The notes: generated by a model not told the origin, from the letters alone. A stretch of 7,075 nt of DNA from Marinosulfonomonas sp. (GCA_022712735.1 JAFLKA010000498.1:1-7075); one strand, 5' to 3'; positions 1-7,075 are shown, counted from the first letter of the stretch. A program made the numbers and translations.

Positions 1-1317
1 GTCTTCCTCGGTGGTTTCCAGCTGGCGACCGACAACATAACCCTGAATCAGTTCTGTCACCTCGGCGCCAATCATATGCGCCCCCAGCAATTCGCCGGTT
101 TTGGCATCAAATATGGTTTTCACCATACCTTCCGCCTCGCCCAAAGCAATCGCCTTGCCGTTGCCCATAAACGGGAACCGGCCCACCTTGATCTCGTATC
201 CCAACTCCTTGGCCTTGGCCTCGGTATAGCCCACGCTGGCCACTTGCGGCGTGCAATAGGTGCAGCCTGCAATGCTTTCGGGGCGCACCGCATGCGGTTT
301 TTGTCCGACAATCAGTTCGGCCACCATCACACCCTCGTGGCTTGCCTTATGTGCCAACCACGGCGGGGCGGCGATGTCACCGATTGCATACAACCCATCC
401 ACACCGGTGCGACAAAATTCATCCACCACCACATGGCTACGATCCAGTTTCACCCCCAGCGCTTCCAGCCCCAGATCCTCGGTATTGCCAACAATCCCGA
501 CCGCCGAAATCACCGTGTCAAAGACATGCTTCTCGATCTTGCCACCAACCTCGATATGCGCCGTCACCTTGCCTTTTGCGCGGTCCAGCTTCTTGACCAT
601 AGATTTCTCCATAATCTTCATGCCCTGCTTCACAAACTGCTTTTTGGCGAGTTTGGAAATCTCGGCGTCCTCGACAGGCAGCACCCGATCCATCACTTCT
701 ACCACAGTAGTATCGGCACCCAAGGTGTTGTAAAAACTGGCAAATTCTATGCCAATCGCGCCAGATCCGATCACCAACAGCTTTTTGGGCATATGCGGCG
801 GGTTCAATGCGTGCTTGTAGGTCCAGACCAGCTCACCATCGGCCTCAAGCCCCGGCAGTTCCCGTGCTCGCGCCCCTGTGGCGAGGATAATGTTCTTGGC
901 CGTTAGCTCCTGAACACCCTTATTGGTTTTCACCGAAACGCGGTCCTTGGCGGGCAATGTCGCTGCCCCCATCACCACTGTGATCTTGTTCTTTTTCATC
1001 AAGTGGCCAATGCCGCCCGACAATTGCCCCGCCACATCGCGCGACCGCTTTACCACCGCGTCCAGATCATAATCGATCTTGCCCGCGGACAAGCCAAATT
1101 CGCCAGCCCGCTGCATCAGATGAAACACCTCGCTGGAGCGCAACAGCGCCTTTGTCGGAATACAGCCCCAGTTCAGACAAATCCCGCCCAGATGCTCGCG
1201 CTCCACAATCACCACGCGCTGCCCCAGCTGTGCCGCCCGAATTGCCGCGACATAGCCACCCGGCCCTGCCCCGACAACAATCACATCATAAGTCTCTGGT
1301 TTTGCATCTGCGGGCAT
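1..1317 (-). CDS. lpd: Dihydrolipoyl dehydrogenase (E3 subunit), C-terminus cut by window edge
   Basis: FAD flavoenzyme that reoxidises dihydrolipoyl groups of the E2 subunit of pyruvate or 2-oxoglutarate dehydrogenase (or of glycine cleavage H protein) and passes electrons to NAD+; cytoplasmic. My translation gives 439 codons with no stop. Visible motifs: FAD-binding VVGAGPGGY (about residues 14-22); redox disulfide GGICLNWGCIPTKAL (44-58) with C47 and C52; NAD-binding VIGSGAIGIEFAS (182-194); second FAD contact YAIGDIAAPPWLAHK (310-324); and the start of the dimerisation domain (about 350 on). The family is usually about 460-465 residues, so some 25 are missing, including the catalytic His-Glu pair expected in an HPTxxE motif just past the edge. 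The start ATG at 1315-1317 has GGAGAG six bases upstream. It is separated from the DUF924 gene by 119 nt with its own promoter. The sequence style resembles alphaproteobacterial PDH-type E3, but no pdh or suc gene is visible to show which complex it serves. Confidence 0.97.
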   Translation of the reverse strand, partial: MPADAKPETYDVIVVGAGPGGYVAAIRAAQLGQRVVIVEREHLGGICLNWGCIPTKALLRSSEVFHLMQRAGEFGLSAGKIDYDLDAVVKRSRDVAGQLSGGIGHLMKKNKITVVMGAATLPAKDRVSVKTNKGVQELTAKNIILATGARARELPGLEADGELVWTYKHALNPPHMPKKLLVIGSGAIGIEFASFYNTLGADTTVVEVMDRVLPVEDAEISKLAKKQFVKQGMKIMEKSMVKKLDRAKGKVTAHIEVGGKIEKHVFDTVISAVGIVGNTEDLGLEALGVKLDRSHVVVDEFCRTGVDGLYAIGDIAAPPWLAHKASHEGVMVAELIVGQKPHAVRPESIAGCTYCTPQVASVGYTEAKAKELGYEIKVGRFPFMGNGKAIALGEAEGMVKTIFDAKTGELLGAHMIGAEVTELIQGYVVGRQLETTEED

Positions 1318-1336
1318 AGGAATCTCTCCAGTTGAT

Positions 1337-1358
1337 AAACTAGTTTGATATTAAACTA
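1337..1358. promoter_or_regulatory. Operator-like palindrome overlapping the lpd -10 box
   Basis: TAGTTTGATATTAAACTA (1341-1358) matches its own reverse complement at 16 of 18 positions. A second perfect 10-bp palindrome, AAACTAGTTT (1337-1346), overlaps it, so there are three AAACTA/TAGTTT half-sites at 1337-1342, 1341-1346 and 1353-1358. The array covers the predicted -10 box and transcription start of lpd, where a bound dimeric repressor would block RNA polymerase. The size and AT-rich symmetry would suit a MarR- or TetR-type regulator; this is inference and no regulator gene is in view. It does not resemble the E. coli PdhR site (AATTGGTnnnACCAATT). Confidence 0.45.
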
Positions 1359-1376
1359 TCCTGCAAACAGCATCAA
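1348..1376 (-). promoter_or_regulatory. Putative sigma-70 promoter of lpd
   Basis: On the minus strand TTGATG (1371-1376, 4/6 to consensus) is followed by exactly 17 nt and then TAATAT (1348-1353, 4/6). Transcription would start near 1341, giving a leader of about 24 nt that contains the GGAGAG ribosome site (1324-1329). This is a pattern match by eye; the spacing and the position just before the gene support it, but the box matches are moderate. Confidence 0.5.
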
Positions 1377-1382
1377 TGCGTA

Positions 1383-1398
1383 GGGTGCGATACCACCC
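1383..1398. repeat. Short inverted repeat upstream of the lpd promoter
   Basis: GGGTG (1383-1387) and CACCC (1394-1398) form a 5-bp GC-rich stem around a 6-nt loop, just upstream of the predicted lpd -35 box. On the minus strand a run of five T lies before the stem rather than after it, so it is not a rho-independent terminator for the DUF924 gene. It may be chance, a remnant of a dispersed repeat or a binding site. The rest of the 119-nt gap outside this and the promoter/operator shows nothing I can name. Confidence 0.25.
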
Positions 1399-1436
1399 AA
1401 AAAGACGGCATTCGCTTGAAATCGCAGGATAATTAA

Positions 1437-2009
1437 TCAGCCCTGAACAGCCTGAACCGCCACGCTATAGCCGCCCTGCTCCAGAAATGCGACTTCCAGA
1501 TTAGTATCACGACGCGCAAGCGCCCCGTTGCGATAGGGAAACCGTCCGAACCGGCGGATCACTTCACGATGTGCCTTGGCGTGCAGCAGGTTGGATTCAC
1601 CAGTCTCGGGCATCCGCGTTTTGAACAGGCAAATACTGCGTTCCTGATCGGTCAGACATTCTGAATGCATCAGTGGAAGATAGAAAAACTGCCGCTGCGG
1701 TTCGGCTATTTTCAAATCCCACTTTTTCTCGATCGCTTTTTTAGCCGCACAGCGCGCCATTTTATCGGTGGAAAAAGCATCGCCGTTTTCACGAAACATA
1801 TTGCGGGGAAACTGATCAACCACAATCAGATAGGCCAGCATAGTGGCGGGCCTTAACTTCCAGTCCGCAAGGCCCCCATCGCGGGCCTCTTCCCATGTCG
1901 CTAAAAACCGCTCGCGAATTGCTGCGTCAACCGCATCATCCGCCATATACCACCCTTTTGGCCCAACTTCGTTCAGCCAAAAATCTGTCACCTCACTGGG
2001 GTTAAGCAT
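1437..2009 (-). CDS. DUF924 family protein
   Basis: Soluble protein of 190 residues of the DUF924 family, which is mainly helical and TPR-like with no firmly established biochemical role. Family hallmarks appear in order: an N-terminal DFW (9-11), LIVVDQFPRNMFR (61-73), AFSTD (78-82), FFYLPLMHSE (108-117), and HREVIRRFGRFPYRNGALAR (147-166) followed by the late FLEQGG block. The family usually reads GR-x-ST after RN-x-x-L; here it is ARRDTN, a mild departure. I chose ATG 2007-2009 because family members begin a few residues before the conserved FW and because GGGAG (2016-2020) lies six bases upstream. The same frame is open back to an ATG at 2091-2093, which would add 28 unfamiliar residues (Cys-rich, basic) and overlap the end of the MFS gene by 8 nt; that start has no well-placed ribosome site. 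The stop is TGA at 1437-1439. No signal peptide or membrane segment is seen. The family assignment is firm; the function is unknown. Confidence 0.92.
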   Translation of the reverse strand: MLNPSEVTDFWLNEVGPKGWYMADDAVDAAIRERFLATWEEARDGGLADWKLRPATMLAYLIVVDQFPRNMFRENGDAFSTDKMARCAAKKAIEKKWDLKIAEPQRQFFYLPLMHSECLTDQERSICLFKTRMPETGESNLLHAKAHREVIRRFGRFPYRNGALARRDTNLEVAFLEQGGYSVAVQAVQG

Positions 2010-2037
2010 GGACGACTCCCTTGCACAATGCTTCCCT

Positions 2038-2066
2038 ATTAAAAAGGACCGTTGCAAAACTTTCAT
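2038..2066 (-). promoter_or_regulatory. Possible promoter of the DUF924 gene
   Basis: On the minus strand ATGAAA (2061-2066, 4/6 to the -35 consensus) is followed by 17 nt and TTTAAT (2038-2043, 5/6 to the -10 consensus). The start of transcription would be near 2031, leaving a leader of about 22 nt with the GGGAG ribosome site. If real, it lies inside the frame that extends to the alternative upstream ATG at 2093 and so supports the shorter protein. AT-rich intergenic DNA yields such matches by chance, so confidence is low. Confidence 0.3.
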
Positions 2067-2077
2067 GATTTGGCAAC
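2051..2077. repeat. 27-nt inverted repeat after the MFS gene: weak terminator or operator
   Basis: The two 9-nt arms (2051-2059 and 2069-2077) pair at 8 of 9 positions around a 9-nt loop; on the minus strand they read GTTGCCAAA and TTTTGCAAC. On that strand a T5 run (2041-2045) follows after 5 nt, so it could act as a weak terminator for the MFS gene ending at 2086. The stem is AT-rich, has a mismatch and is separated from the T run, all poor for termination. It also overlaps the -35 box and spacer of the possible DUF924 promoter, so an operator role is equally open. Confidence 0.35.
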
Positions 2078-2085
2078 AACCTTTT

Positions 2086-3354
2086 TCAATCATTCGTTAA
2101 CGTGTTGTTTTCTTCCTCCAGTGCCGCCTCGATAAACACCTCTTGTGCCAGCTCGACGGCCACGGGGGATGCAGACGGGGTGATGGGGGCGTAGCTGCCG
2201 GTTTCATCAACCGGTGTTGCGGCGCGTTGGGTCATCCGGTAGGCAGCATATCCGGCCAGTGCAAACATCAGCCCTGCAATAAACAAAAAGAACCCGCCAG
2301 GCCCGACCTGGCCCATTAACCAGCCGATAATCAGTGGCCCCATGATCGCCCCCAACCCGTTGATAAAGATCAGACCACCCGAGGCCGCCGCCATGTCCTC
2401 ATGCTCCAGAAAATCATTGGTATAGGCAATCAGCAGCGCATAAAGCGGGTTGGTCATGCTGCCGAGCAAAAAGGCAGCCGCCAGCAGCGCGGTGAAATTC
2501 TGCTCAAAGACAAAGCCCAATATCGCCCCCATCCCGCCAAGCAGCGAAATCCCCATGATCAACACGCGGCGGTCCATCCGGTCTGAAATCCAGCCGATCG
2601 GATATTGCATGACCAAAGCGCCAATAAAAATGGCCGAAACAAAGGTCGATATTTGCCCCAGCGTCATGCCCGCCTCAGAGCCAAACACCGCCGACATGCC
2701 AAATTGCGCCGAAAACACCCCACCCATCAAAAACATGCCGACACAGCCCAATGGCGACATCGTGTATAGTTCCCGCAGGCTCATCGGTTTTGTGGTTTCA
2801 AAGGCCGGTGTCGGGCTGATCGACAACAGGATCGGCGCGAATGATATTGAAACCGCGACCGAGGATATCACGAACAACACATATCCTGATGGATCGCCCA
2901 TCGCCACCATGCCCTGCGCCGTAACGATCCCCGCCATTTGCACGATCATATACAAGGACAGCGCCTTGCCGCGGTTCTCGTTGGTGGCGGAATTGTTCAG
3001 CCAGCTTTCTGCCGTCACATAAACGCCGGAAAAGCAAAACCCGATTACTACGCGCCCCAGCGCCCAGGCTGCTGGATGGGTGAACACCGGATAAAGGATC
3101 AGAACCGCCGAAATAAACGACGCTAGGGCGGCAAACACCCGCACATGGCCCACGCGGCGGATCAGGTCAGGCGTCATTCTGGATCCGCCCAGAAAACCGA
3201 CGAAATAGGCCGACATCACCACAGACATGGCAAAAGGCGGGAACCCTTCCAACCCGCCACGCACCCCTAGCAACGTGCCTTGCAGCCCGTTGCCGATCAT
3301 CAACAGCAGCATGCCCAGCAGCAACGCCCACGAGCTTCTCAGCACTTGTAACAT
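2086..3354 (-). CDS. MFS transporter, YcaD-like, 12 transmembrane segments
   Basis: Inner-membrane secondary transporter of the major facilitator superfamily, 422 residues, close to the usual length. Hydrophobic segments run from about residue 8 to 372 in two six-helix halves joined by a polar stretch at about 180-197. The motif AESWLNNSATNENRGKALSL (115-134) after the fourth helix is characteristic of the YcaD-type branch. A motif-A-like loop, GWISDRMDRR (254-263), sits in the second half, with a degenerate copy near 57-73. The substrate is not known for this branch and nothing here reveals it. The C-terminus after about 375 is a hydrophilic tail ending in an acidic stretch (401-422), expected in the cytoplasm. 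The ATG at 3352-3354 has GGAGA six bases upstream; the stop is TGA at 2086-2088. It lies 76 nt after queA with no convincing promoter, so it is probably read through from queA. The link to queuosine is positional only. Confidence 0.93.
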   Translation of the reverse strand: MLQVLRSSWALLLGMLLLMIGNGLQGTLLGVRGGLEGFPPFAMSVVMSAYFVGFLGGSRMTPDLIRRVGHVRVFAALASFISAVLILYPVFTHPAAWALGRVVIGFCFSGVYVTAESWLNNSATNENRGKALSLYMIVQMAGIVTAQGMVAMGDPSGYVLFVISSVAVSISFAPILLSISPTPAFETTKPMSLRELYTMSPLGCVGMFLMGGVFSAQFGMSAVFGSEAGMTLGQISTFVSAIFIGALVMQYPIGWISDRMDRRVLIMGISLLGGMGAILGFVFEQNFTALLAAAFLLGSMTNPLYALLIAYTNDFLEHEDMAAASGGLIFINGLGAIMGPLIIGWLMGQVGPGGFFLFIAGLMFALAGYAAYRMTQRAATPVDETGSYAPITPSASPVAVELAQEVFIEAALEEENNTLTND

Positions 3355-3422
3355 GTTGTTTCTCCGCGCGGTTTTTCAGGTGATTATCCTGGCGGCGTCC
3401 AAATAGATTCGCTACCTATACG

Positions 3423-3440
3423 GCGACGCTTTAACGTCGC
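3423..3440. repeat. GC-rich inverted repeat spanning the queA stop codon
   Basis: GCGACG (3423-3428) and CGTCGC (3435-3440) are perfect 6-bp arms around a 6-nt loop that holds the queA stop codon (3431-3433). In the mRNA this would be a compact hairpin over the end of queA. No T run follows on the minus strand, so it is not a standard rho-independent terminator; it could be an attenuating or 3'-end-stabilising hairpin, or chance. The remaining spacer to the MFS start (3355-3422) holds only that gene's ribosome site. Confidence 0.3.
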
Positions 3441-4498
3441 GTTTGGCCCGAGGGAAACAAAATCGACGCATCGCCATAAGAAAAGAACCGGTAACCTTGC
3501 GTGATCGCGTGTTTATAGATGTCGCGCACCGCCTGCGTGCCCATCATTGCCGACACCAGCATCATCAATGTGGATTTGGGCAGGTGGAAATTGGTCATCA
3601 ACGCGTCCGCCACCAGAAACCTGTATCCGGGCCGGATGAAAATATCGGTGGTGCCGCGCCACGGCTGCAACTGACCATCTGCACTAGCGGCACTTTCAAT
3701 CAGGCGCAGCGCCGTGGTGCCGACCGGAATAACCCGCCCGCCGGACCTATGCGTCGCATTCACCTCAATTGCCGCTTGCTGGCTGACATCGCCCCATTCC
3801 GAATGCATCTTGTGCTGGCTCACGTCATCCACTTTGACCGGCAGGAACGTGCCCGCCCCGACATGCAGCGTCACATGGGTAAAATCGACACCCTTGGCAG
3901 CGATCTGCGCCAACAGATCATCGTCAAAATGCAGCGATGCCGTGGGGGCCGCCACCGCCCCTTTATGGCGGGCAAAAACCGTCTGATAGTCCTGTTTGTC
4001 CTGCGCATCGGCTGGTCGTTTGGCCGCGATATAGGGCGGCAAAGGCATTGCACCCGCCTGTGCCAAAGCGGCGTCGAAATCATCGCCCGTCAGATTGAAC
4101 CGCAAAATCGCGGTTCCGTCCACCTTCTCGGTCAGCGTGGCCGACAGGCCGTCCGAAAACACCACATCCTCGCCAACCTTTAGCTTTTTCAAAGGCTTGA
4201 CCAGCGCCATCCAACCACCATCTGGTTGCGGCTCCAGCAATGTCACCTCGATCTTCGCCGAAACCGCCCCTTGCGCACTCATCCGGTGACGCAGCCCGAA
4301 CAGGCGCGCAGGGATCACCTTGGTGTCGTTCAGCACCAACCGGTCCCCTGCCCGCAAAACATCAGGCAAATCAGATACCCGCTGATCCACAATCGCGTCA
4401 CCATGCGCCACCAGCATGCGCGCCGAAGTGCGGGGCCGCGCGGGTCGCGTGGCGATCAACGCCTCTGGCAACTCAAAATCAAAATCGGACAGCTTCAT
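3431..4498 (-). CDS. queA: S-adenosylmethionine:tRNA ribosyltransferase-isomerase
   Basis: Transfers and isomerises the ribose of S-adenosylmethionine onto 7-aminomethyl-7-deazaguanine at position 34 of tRNAs with GUN anticodons (Tyr, His, Asn, Asp), giving epoxyqueuosine, the penultimate step of queuosine synthesis; cytoplasmic. The 355 residues match the full family length (about 340-365). Conserved blocks are all present: N-terminal [14 protein letters not shown] with RPxxPR (3-23), [12 protein letters not shown] (55-66), PLPPYI (152-157), [20 protein letters not shown] (171-190), [11 protein letters not shown] (212-222), HKMHSEW (229-235), TTALR (261-265), [11 protein letters not shown] (284-294), [19 protein letters not shown] (299-317) and YRFFSYGDA (336-344). 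The start ATG (4496-4498) overlaps the preceding stop as ATGA; only a weak GAAAG (4506-4510) lies upstream, so initiation probably depends on ribosomes finishing the upstream gene. tgt, the usual queA partner, is not in the window. Confidence 0.98.
   Translation of the reverse strand: MKLSDFDFELPEALIATRPARPRTSARMLVAHGDAIVDQRVSDLPDVLRAGDRLVLNDTKVIPARLFGLRHRMSAQGAVSAKIEVTLLEPQPDGGWMALVKPLKKLKVGEDVVFSDGLSATLTEKVDGTAILRFNLTGDDFDAALAQAGAMPLPPYIAAKRPADAQDKQDYQTVFARHKGAVAAPTASLHFDDDLLAQIAAKGVDFTHVTLHVGAGTFLPVKVDDVSQHKMHSEWGDVSQQAAIEVNATHRSGGRVIPVGTTALRLIESAASADGQLQPWRGTTDIFIRPGYRFLVADALMTNFHLPKSTLMMLVSAMMGTQAVRDIYKHAITQGYRFFSYGDASILFPSGQTRR
4495..4498 (-). other. ATGA stop/start overlap coupling the DUF3971 gene to queA
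   Basis: The TGA stop of the large envelope gene (4495-4497) and the ATG start of queA (4496-4498) share two bases, forming ATGA. Together with the lack of a strong Shine-Dalgarno before queA, this points to termination-reinitiation and a shared transcript. The overlap is seen directly; the coupling is inferred. Confidence 0.8.
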
Positions 4499-7075
4499 TC
4501 TTCAACTTTCGGTGGCGGACGTTTGAACAGTTCGCGGAACATCCCCGGCGTCAGGATCGACAAAGGATTAACCCGCACCTTGGGATCCGCCGCCTTGCCG
4601 GTCATCCGGTAGTTAAACCCGAACAGCCCTTCGCCCCTACGGGTGAATATCCGGCCAATAGCGTTCAGGAAATAGATCGGTGAAATCACCCCCTGTATAT
4701 CCAGCGTGCCAACCCCCAGATTATAAACCCCGTCCATCGAAACCCCCATAGAGGCGCCGATCGCACTGCCCGATGTAATAATCACCTGACGCGGGGTCAG
4801 ACGGAACCGCACCTGATAATCAGCAAATACAATGCCCTGCCCGTTCAACTGCTCCAGCAACCCGATGCCACTGATTGCCCCCAGCAGATCGGCCATTGCC
4901 GGTGCCCCCCTGATCCGGATTTTTTTGCCGGACAATCGCCCGTCATACTGCCCCTCGTAGCCTTTTCGCGGGATCAGCGTTAAATCCATGCTGCCGCCCC
5001 GAACCGAGTCCAGAACACCGGCGGCGCGAAACACAGCCCCTGCATCCTTGGATTTTATCCGGAACGAACTGCCCCCCTTGGATGGCACCACAACCCCCGA
5101 AATAGGCGCCTTGCCGTTGAGCCGAGCGGTAAAATCACCGGTAAAGCCTGCCCGCCGCGTAAATACGCCGCGAAATCCGGTCAGGGTGATGCCCTCGGAT
5201 ACAATCAACCGGTCCAGCGCCACGGTCAGCGTGCCGCCCGCACCGGCCCCCGATGATCCGCTGCCAAATGTGGTTTTGCGCGTGTCGATAAGGCCGCCAG
5301 ACACCTTGACCGAAGGTGTTGCACCGCGCCCGCGCCCGATCAGTTCAATCGGTGCATCCAGCCACCCAGCAAGGCGCACCCGCGAGAACCGCGCCGATTT
5401 CAGCCCCCCGTCAGCCGTCAACGTCACCTCACCCACGGCCCGCAATCCCGCGCCCTCGATCACCAGTTTGTCAATACGCGGCGGCGAGCCAAGCGTGCCA
5501 ACAACCTCGAGCCGTCCTTTGCCGTTTTTAGGCAGCGACCAACCCAGATCGGCCAACCGCAGGCCCACACGGTTCAAATCCGAAACCAGCCGGAATTTTG
5601 ATGCCTGCCCACGGCGTAAATCAATCTCGATCCGCCCCAGACCGGCCCCCGACACACTGCCCTTGGGCAGGCCGATGCCAAATTCGGTGACAAAGCGCTG
5701 TGACAGCTCGACCGTGCCTTCAAGCCGCGATATGCCAGCATGTTCCGGCCCCATCTGCTGGTGCCACTTGCCCTGCACCGGCACTTGTCCCAGCTGACCA
5801 GCACCCGAGATTTCAACATCGTCGGGGGTTGCGGTCAGGGCCAGTTCGGGGGCCGTCAGAACCCGCCCCTCGACCAGCTTTGTGCTGCGCACATTAAACA
5901 GCGTGGCAGCCACATCGTAATCCACATCGTTGATCAGTATTTTCTTGACCAGCCGCAGCCGGATTTCGCCCGTAACATCGGCCTGCCCAGTCGCCAGATC
6001 AATTGGTTGTCCGGCCTTGGTCATCACCTTGAATGGCGGCTGATCCAGCAGCGACATTACCGCCTGTATCGGTCCCCGCGCCCGTAGACTAACAACCGCA
6101 GGCGGCCCTTTAATGTTGATATCCGGTATCTGGAAAACAGTGCCGCTCACATCCAGCGCACCGCCCGCTGGCGCCGTCACCTGCCCTTTTTCGACCACCA
6201 CAGTCAGCAGTCCGGCAGCAATAGCGCCATGTCCCGCGCCGTTTTTAACCGGCGGCAGGGTTTTCATATATCGCACATCGGCACCATCAAATTCATAGCC
6301 AAGCGCAAAGACCGGTTTTTCGCCGGTATTCACCCGTAACGATCCGTTTACATTAAATATTCTGGCACTGTTCACATTGCTTTCGATCCAGTCGCGGGTG
6401 CCGGGAATGGCGGCAAGCGGCCATAGGGCCACCAGCCGGTCCGGCGCGATCTCGTTCACTTTGGCGTCCATCACCACATGCCAGCCCGTAGTGTTTGCCT
6501 TGATCTCGCCTTTGACCAGATAGCTGTGCGCCCCGTCCTCGACCACGGCCTGCCCGATCGACAGCGTGAACGGATCCAGCCGCAGCCGCATATCCACGGC
6601 CCCGCCCGAGATCACCACAGGTGCGGCGAATATTCCTTCGGGGTTCACCACCCCCTCGAGTATCCGGAACTGCCCCAACATCACCGCCGGAACCCCGTCA
6701 GTGACCTCGCGCAAATAGGCTTGGCCCTCGGCCACCACCAGACCCGCCTCGGTTTTCACCGACAGTTCGTCAAACCGGATTTTTTGCGTCGCCGGATCAA
6801 ACCCGAAATAGGCACGGCCTGAATTGAACGCAATCGCGCGCGCATCATCGGTGGGGCGCAATGACCCTTCGCCGATCTCCAAAGTGCCGTTCATTTCCCC
6901 CAGCAGCCCGTCTTCGCCAATTTCGGCCCGCAGCGCGCCCGAAATCGGCGCATCCAACACCTCGAGCCATGCCATCGCCGGTATCTGGCTGGCCAGATCA
7001 CGCGCCGCAACCTGTTCAATAACTGCCCCGAAACTGGCACCCGCTGATCCTTTTTGCGTCTGAAACGTCATTTCT
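4495..7075 (-). CDS. DUF3971 / AsmA-like C-terminal domain protein, N-terminus beyond window
   Basis: Fragment of a large envelope protein of the DUF3971/AsmA-like (YhdP-related) group. Related AsmA, TamB and YhdP proteins are anchored in the inner membrane by an N-terminal helix and span the periplasm as a long beta structure thought to carry phospholipids toward the outer membrane. Residues here are numbered from the first in-frame ATG (7069-7071), giving 858. The frame is open to the edge (codon GAA before it) and no N-terminal membrane helix is present, so that ATG is probably internal and several hundred residues may be missing. Seen: alternating beta-rich sequence throughout; the DUF3971 signature [19 protein letters not shown] (215-233) and the [24 protein letters not shown] part (385-436); a Gly/Ser-rich linker, [11 protein letters not shown] (603-613); and the AsmA-like C-terminal region (about 615-850) ending in [25 protein letters not shown] and [16 protein letters not shown] short proline-rich, charged tail follows. 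The stop overlaps queA. The family call is strong; a lipid-transport role is inferred from relatives. Confidence 0.9.
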   Translation of the reverse strand, partial: EMTFQTQKGSAGASFGAVIEQVAARDLASQIPAMAWLEVLDAPISGALRAEIGEDGLLGEMNGTLEIGEGSLRPTDDARAIAFNSGRAYFGFDPATQKIRFDELSVKTEAGLVVAEGQAYLREVTDGVPAVMLGQFRILEGVVNPEGIFAAPVVISGGAVDMRLRLDPFTLSIGQAVVEDGAHSYLVKGEIKANTTGWHVVMDAKVNEIAPDRLVALWPLAAIPGTRDWIESNVNSARIFNVNGSLRVNTGEKPVFALGYEFDGADVRYMKTLPPVKNGAGHGAIAAGLLTVVVEKGQVTAPAGGALDVSGTVFQIPDINIKGPPAVVSLRARGPIQAVMSLLDQPPFKVMTKAGQPIDLATGQADVTGEIRLRLVKKILINDVDYDVAATLFNVRSTKLVEGRVLTAPELALTATPDDVEISGAGQLGQVPVQGKWHQQMGPEHAGISRLEGTVELSQRFVTEFGIGLPKGSVSGAGLGRIEIDLRRGQASKFRLVSDLNRVGLRLADLGWSLPKNGKGRLEVVGTLGSPPRIDKLVIEGAGLRAVGEVTLTADGGLKSARFSRVRLAGWLDAPIELIGRGRGATPSVKVSGGLIDTRKTTFGSGSSGAGAGGTLTVALDRLIVSEGITLTGFRGVFTRRAGFTGDFTARLNGKAPISGVVVPSKGGSSFRIKSKDAGAVFRAAGVLDSVRGGSMDLTLIPRKGYEGQYDGRLSGKKIRIRGAPAMADLLGAISGIGLLEQLNGQGIVFADYQVRFRLTPRQVIITSGSAIGASMGVSMDGVYNLGVGTLDIQGVISPIYFLNAIGRIFTRRGEGLFGFNYRMTGKAADPKVRVNPLSILTPGMFRELFKRPPPKVEE

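Noticed and set aside
76..906. 276-codon open frame on the plus strand
   Set aside because: It lies entirely antisense to lpd, whose minus-strand translation shows all E3 motifs; the plus-strand product has no recognisable domain and is rich in His, Arg and Pro, typical of a shadow frame.
1399..1436. Rho-independent terminator after the DUF924 gene
   Set aside because: There is a T5 run on the minus strand (1399-1403), but no stable stem precedes it; the only GC stem (1383-1398) lies on the wrong side of the run.
2450..3022. 190-codon open frame on the plus strand
   Set aside because: Antisense to the MFS transporter, which has clear membrane helices and the AESWLN motif; the plus-strand product shows no domain.
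3383..3402. GATAAT (minus strand, 3383-3388) as a -10 box for the MFS gene
   Set aside because: The only -35-like sequence nearby, TTGGAC (3397-3402), is just 8 nt away, too close for sigma-70; nothing suitable lies 16-18 nt upstream.
3443..4183. 246-codon open frame on the plus strand
   Set aside because: Antisense to full-length queA; no ribosome site or domain is recognisable and its composition (Arg, His, Gln rich) is that of a shadow frame.
4988..5797. 269-codon open frame on the plus strand
   Set aside because: Antisense to the DUF3971/AsmA-like gene; the product is low-complexity Pro/Ser/Arg-rich sequence without motifs.
7069..7071. ATG at the right edge as the true start of the AsmA-like protein
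   Set aside because: The frame continues open to the edge, only four upstream bases are visible, and the sequence after it lacks the N-terminal membrane helix expected for the family.
1..7075. Defence system, mobile element, CRISPR array, phage or novel multigene system
   Set aside because: All five genes are familiar chromosomal families on one strand with tight spacing and similar composition; there are no transposase, integrase, nuclease, repeat array or tRNA-site features.

Overview
The window looks like chromosomal housekeeping DNA from an alphaproteobacterium, most probably of the Rhodobacterales (roseobacter group). This rests on the style of the dihydrolipoyl dehydrogenase (C-x4-C redox motif, then the GDIAAPPWLAHKASHEG and GCTYCTPQVASVGYTE stretches), on the DUF3971/AsmA-like protein coupled to queA, and on a GC content that looks by eye to be in the upper 50s. 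The genus cannot be fixed without a search.

All five genes lie on the minus strand. Read in the direction of transcription (right to left) they are: (1) 4495-7075, the C-terminal part of a large DUF3971/AsmA-like envelope protein whose N-terminus lies beyond the right edge; (2) 3431-4498, queA, overlapping the previous gene by 4 nt (ATGA); (3) 2086-3354, a 12-helix MFS transporter of the YcaD type; (4) 1437-2009, a DUF924 protein; (5) 1-1317, lpd, the E3 subunit of 2-oxo-acid dehydrogenase complexes, cut off by the left edge about 25 residues short of the usual C-terminus. There are no RNA genes, mobile elements, CRISPR arrays or phage genes. No gap between genes exceeds 120 nt.

The DUF3971 gene and queA are probably one translationally coupled transcript. 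The MFS gene follows after 76 nt and has no good promoter of its own. The DUF924 gene follows after another 76 nt, which hold a 27-nt inverted repeat and a possible promoter. lpd appears to be a separate transcription unit: a plausible sigma-70 promoter (TTGATG-N17-TAATAT) lies just upstream, with an 18-bp near-palindrome over its -10 box.

The genes do not form an obvious pathway: they cover envelope lipid homeostasis, tRNA wobble modification (queuosine), small-molecule transport, an uncharacterised soluble protein and central carbon metabolism. I found no convincing undescribed system. The observations most worth following are the operator-like palindrome on the lpd promoter, the overlapping promoter and inverted repeat before the DUF924 gene, and the AsmA-like/queA coupling.
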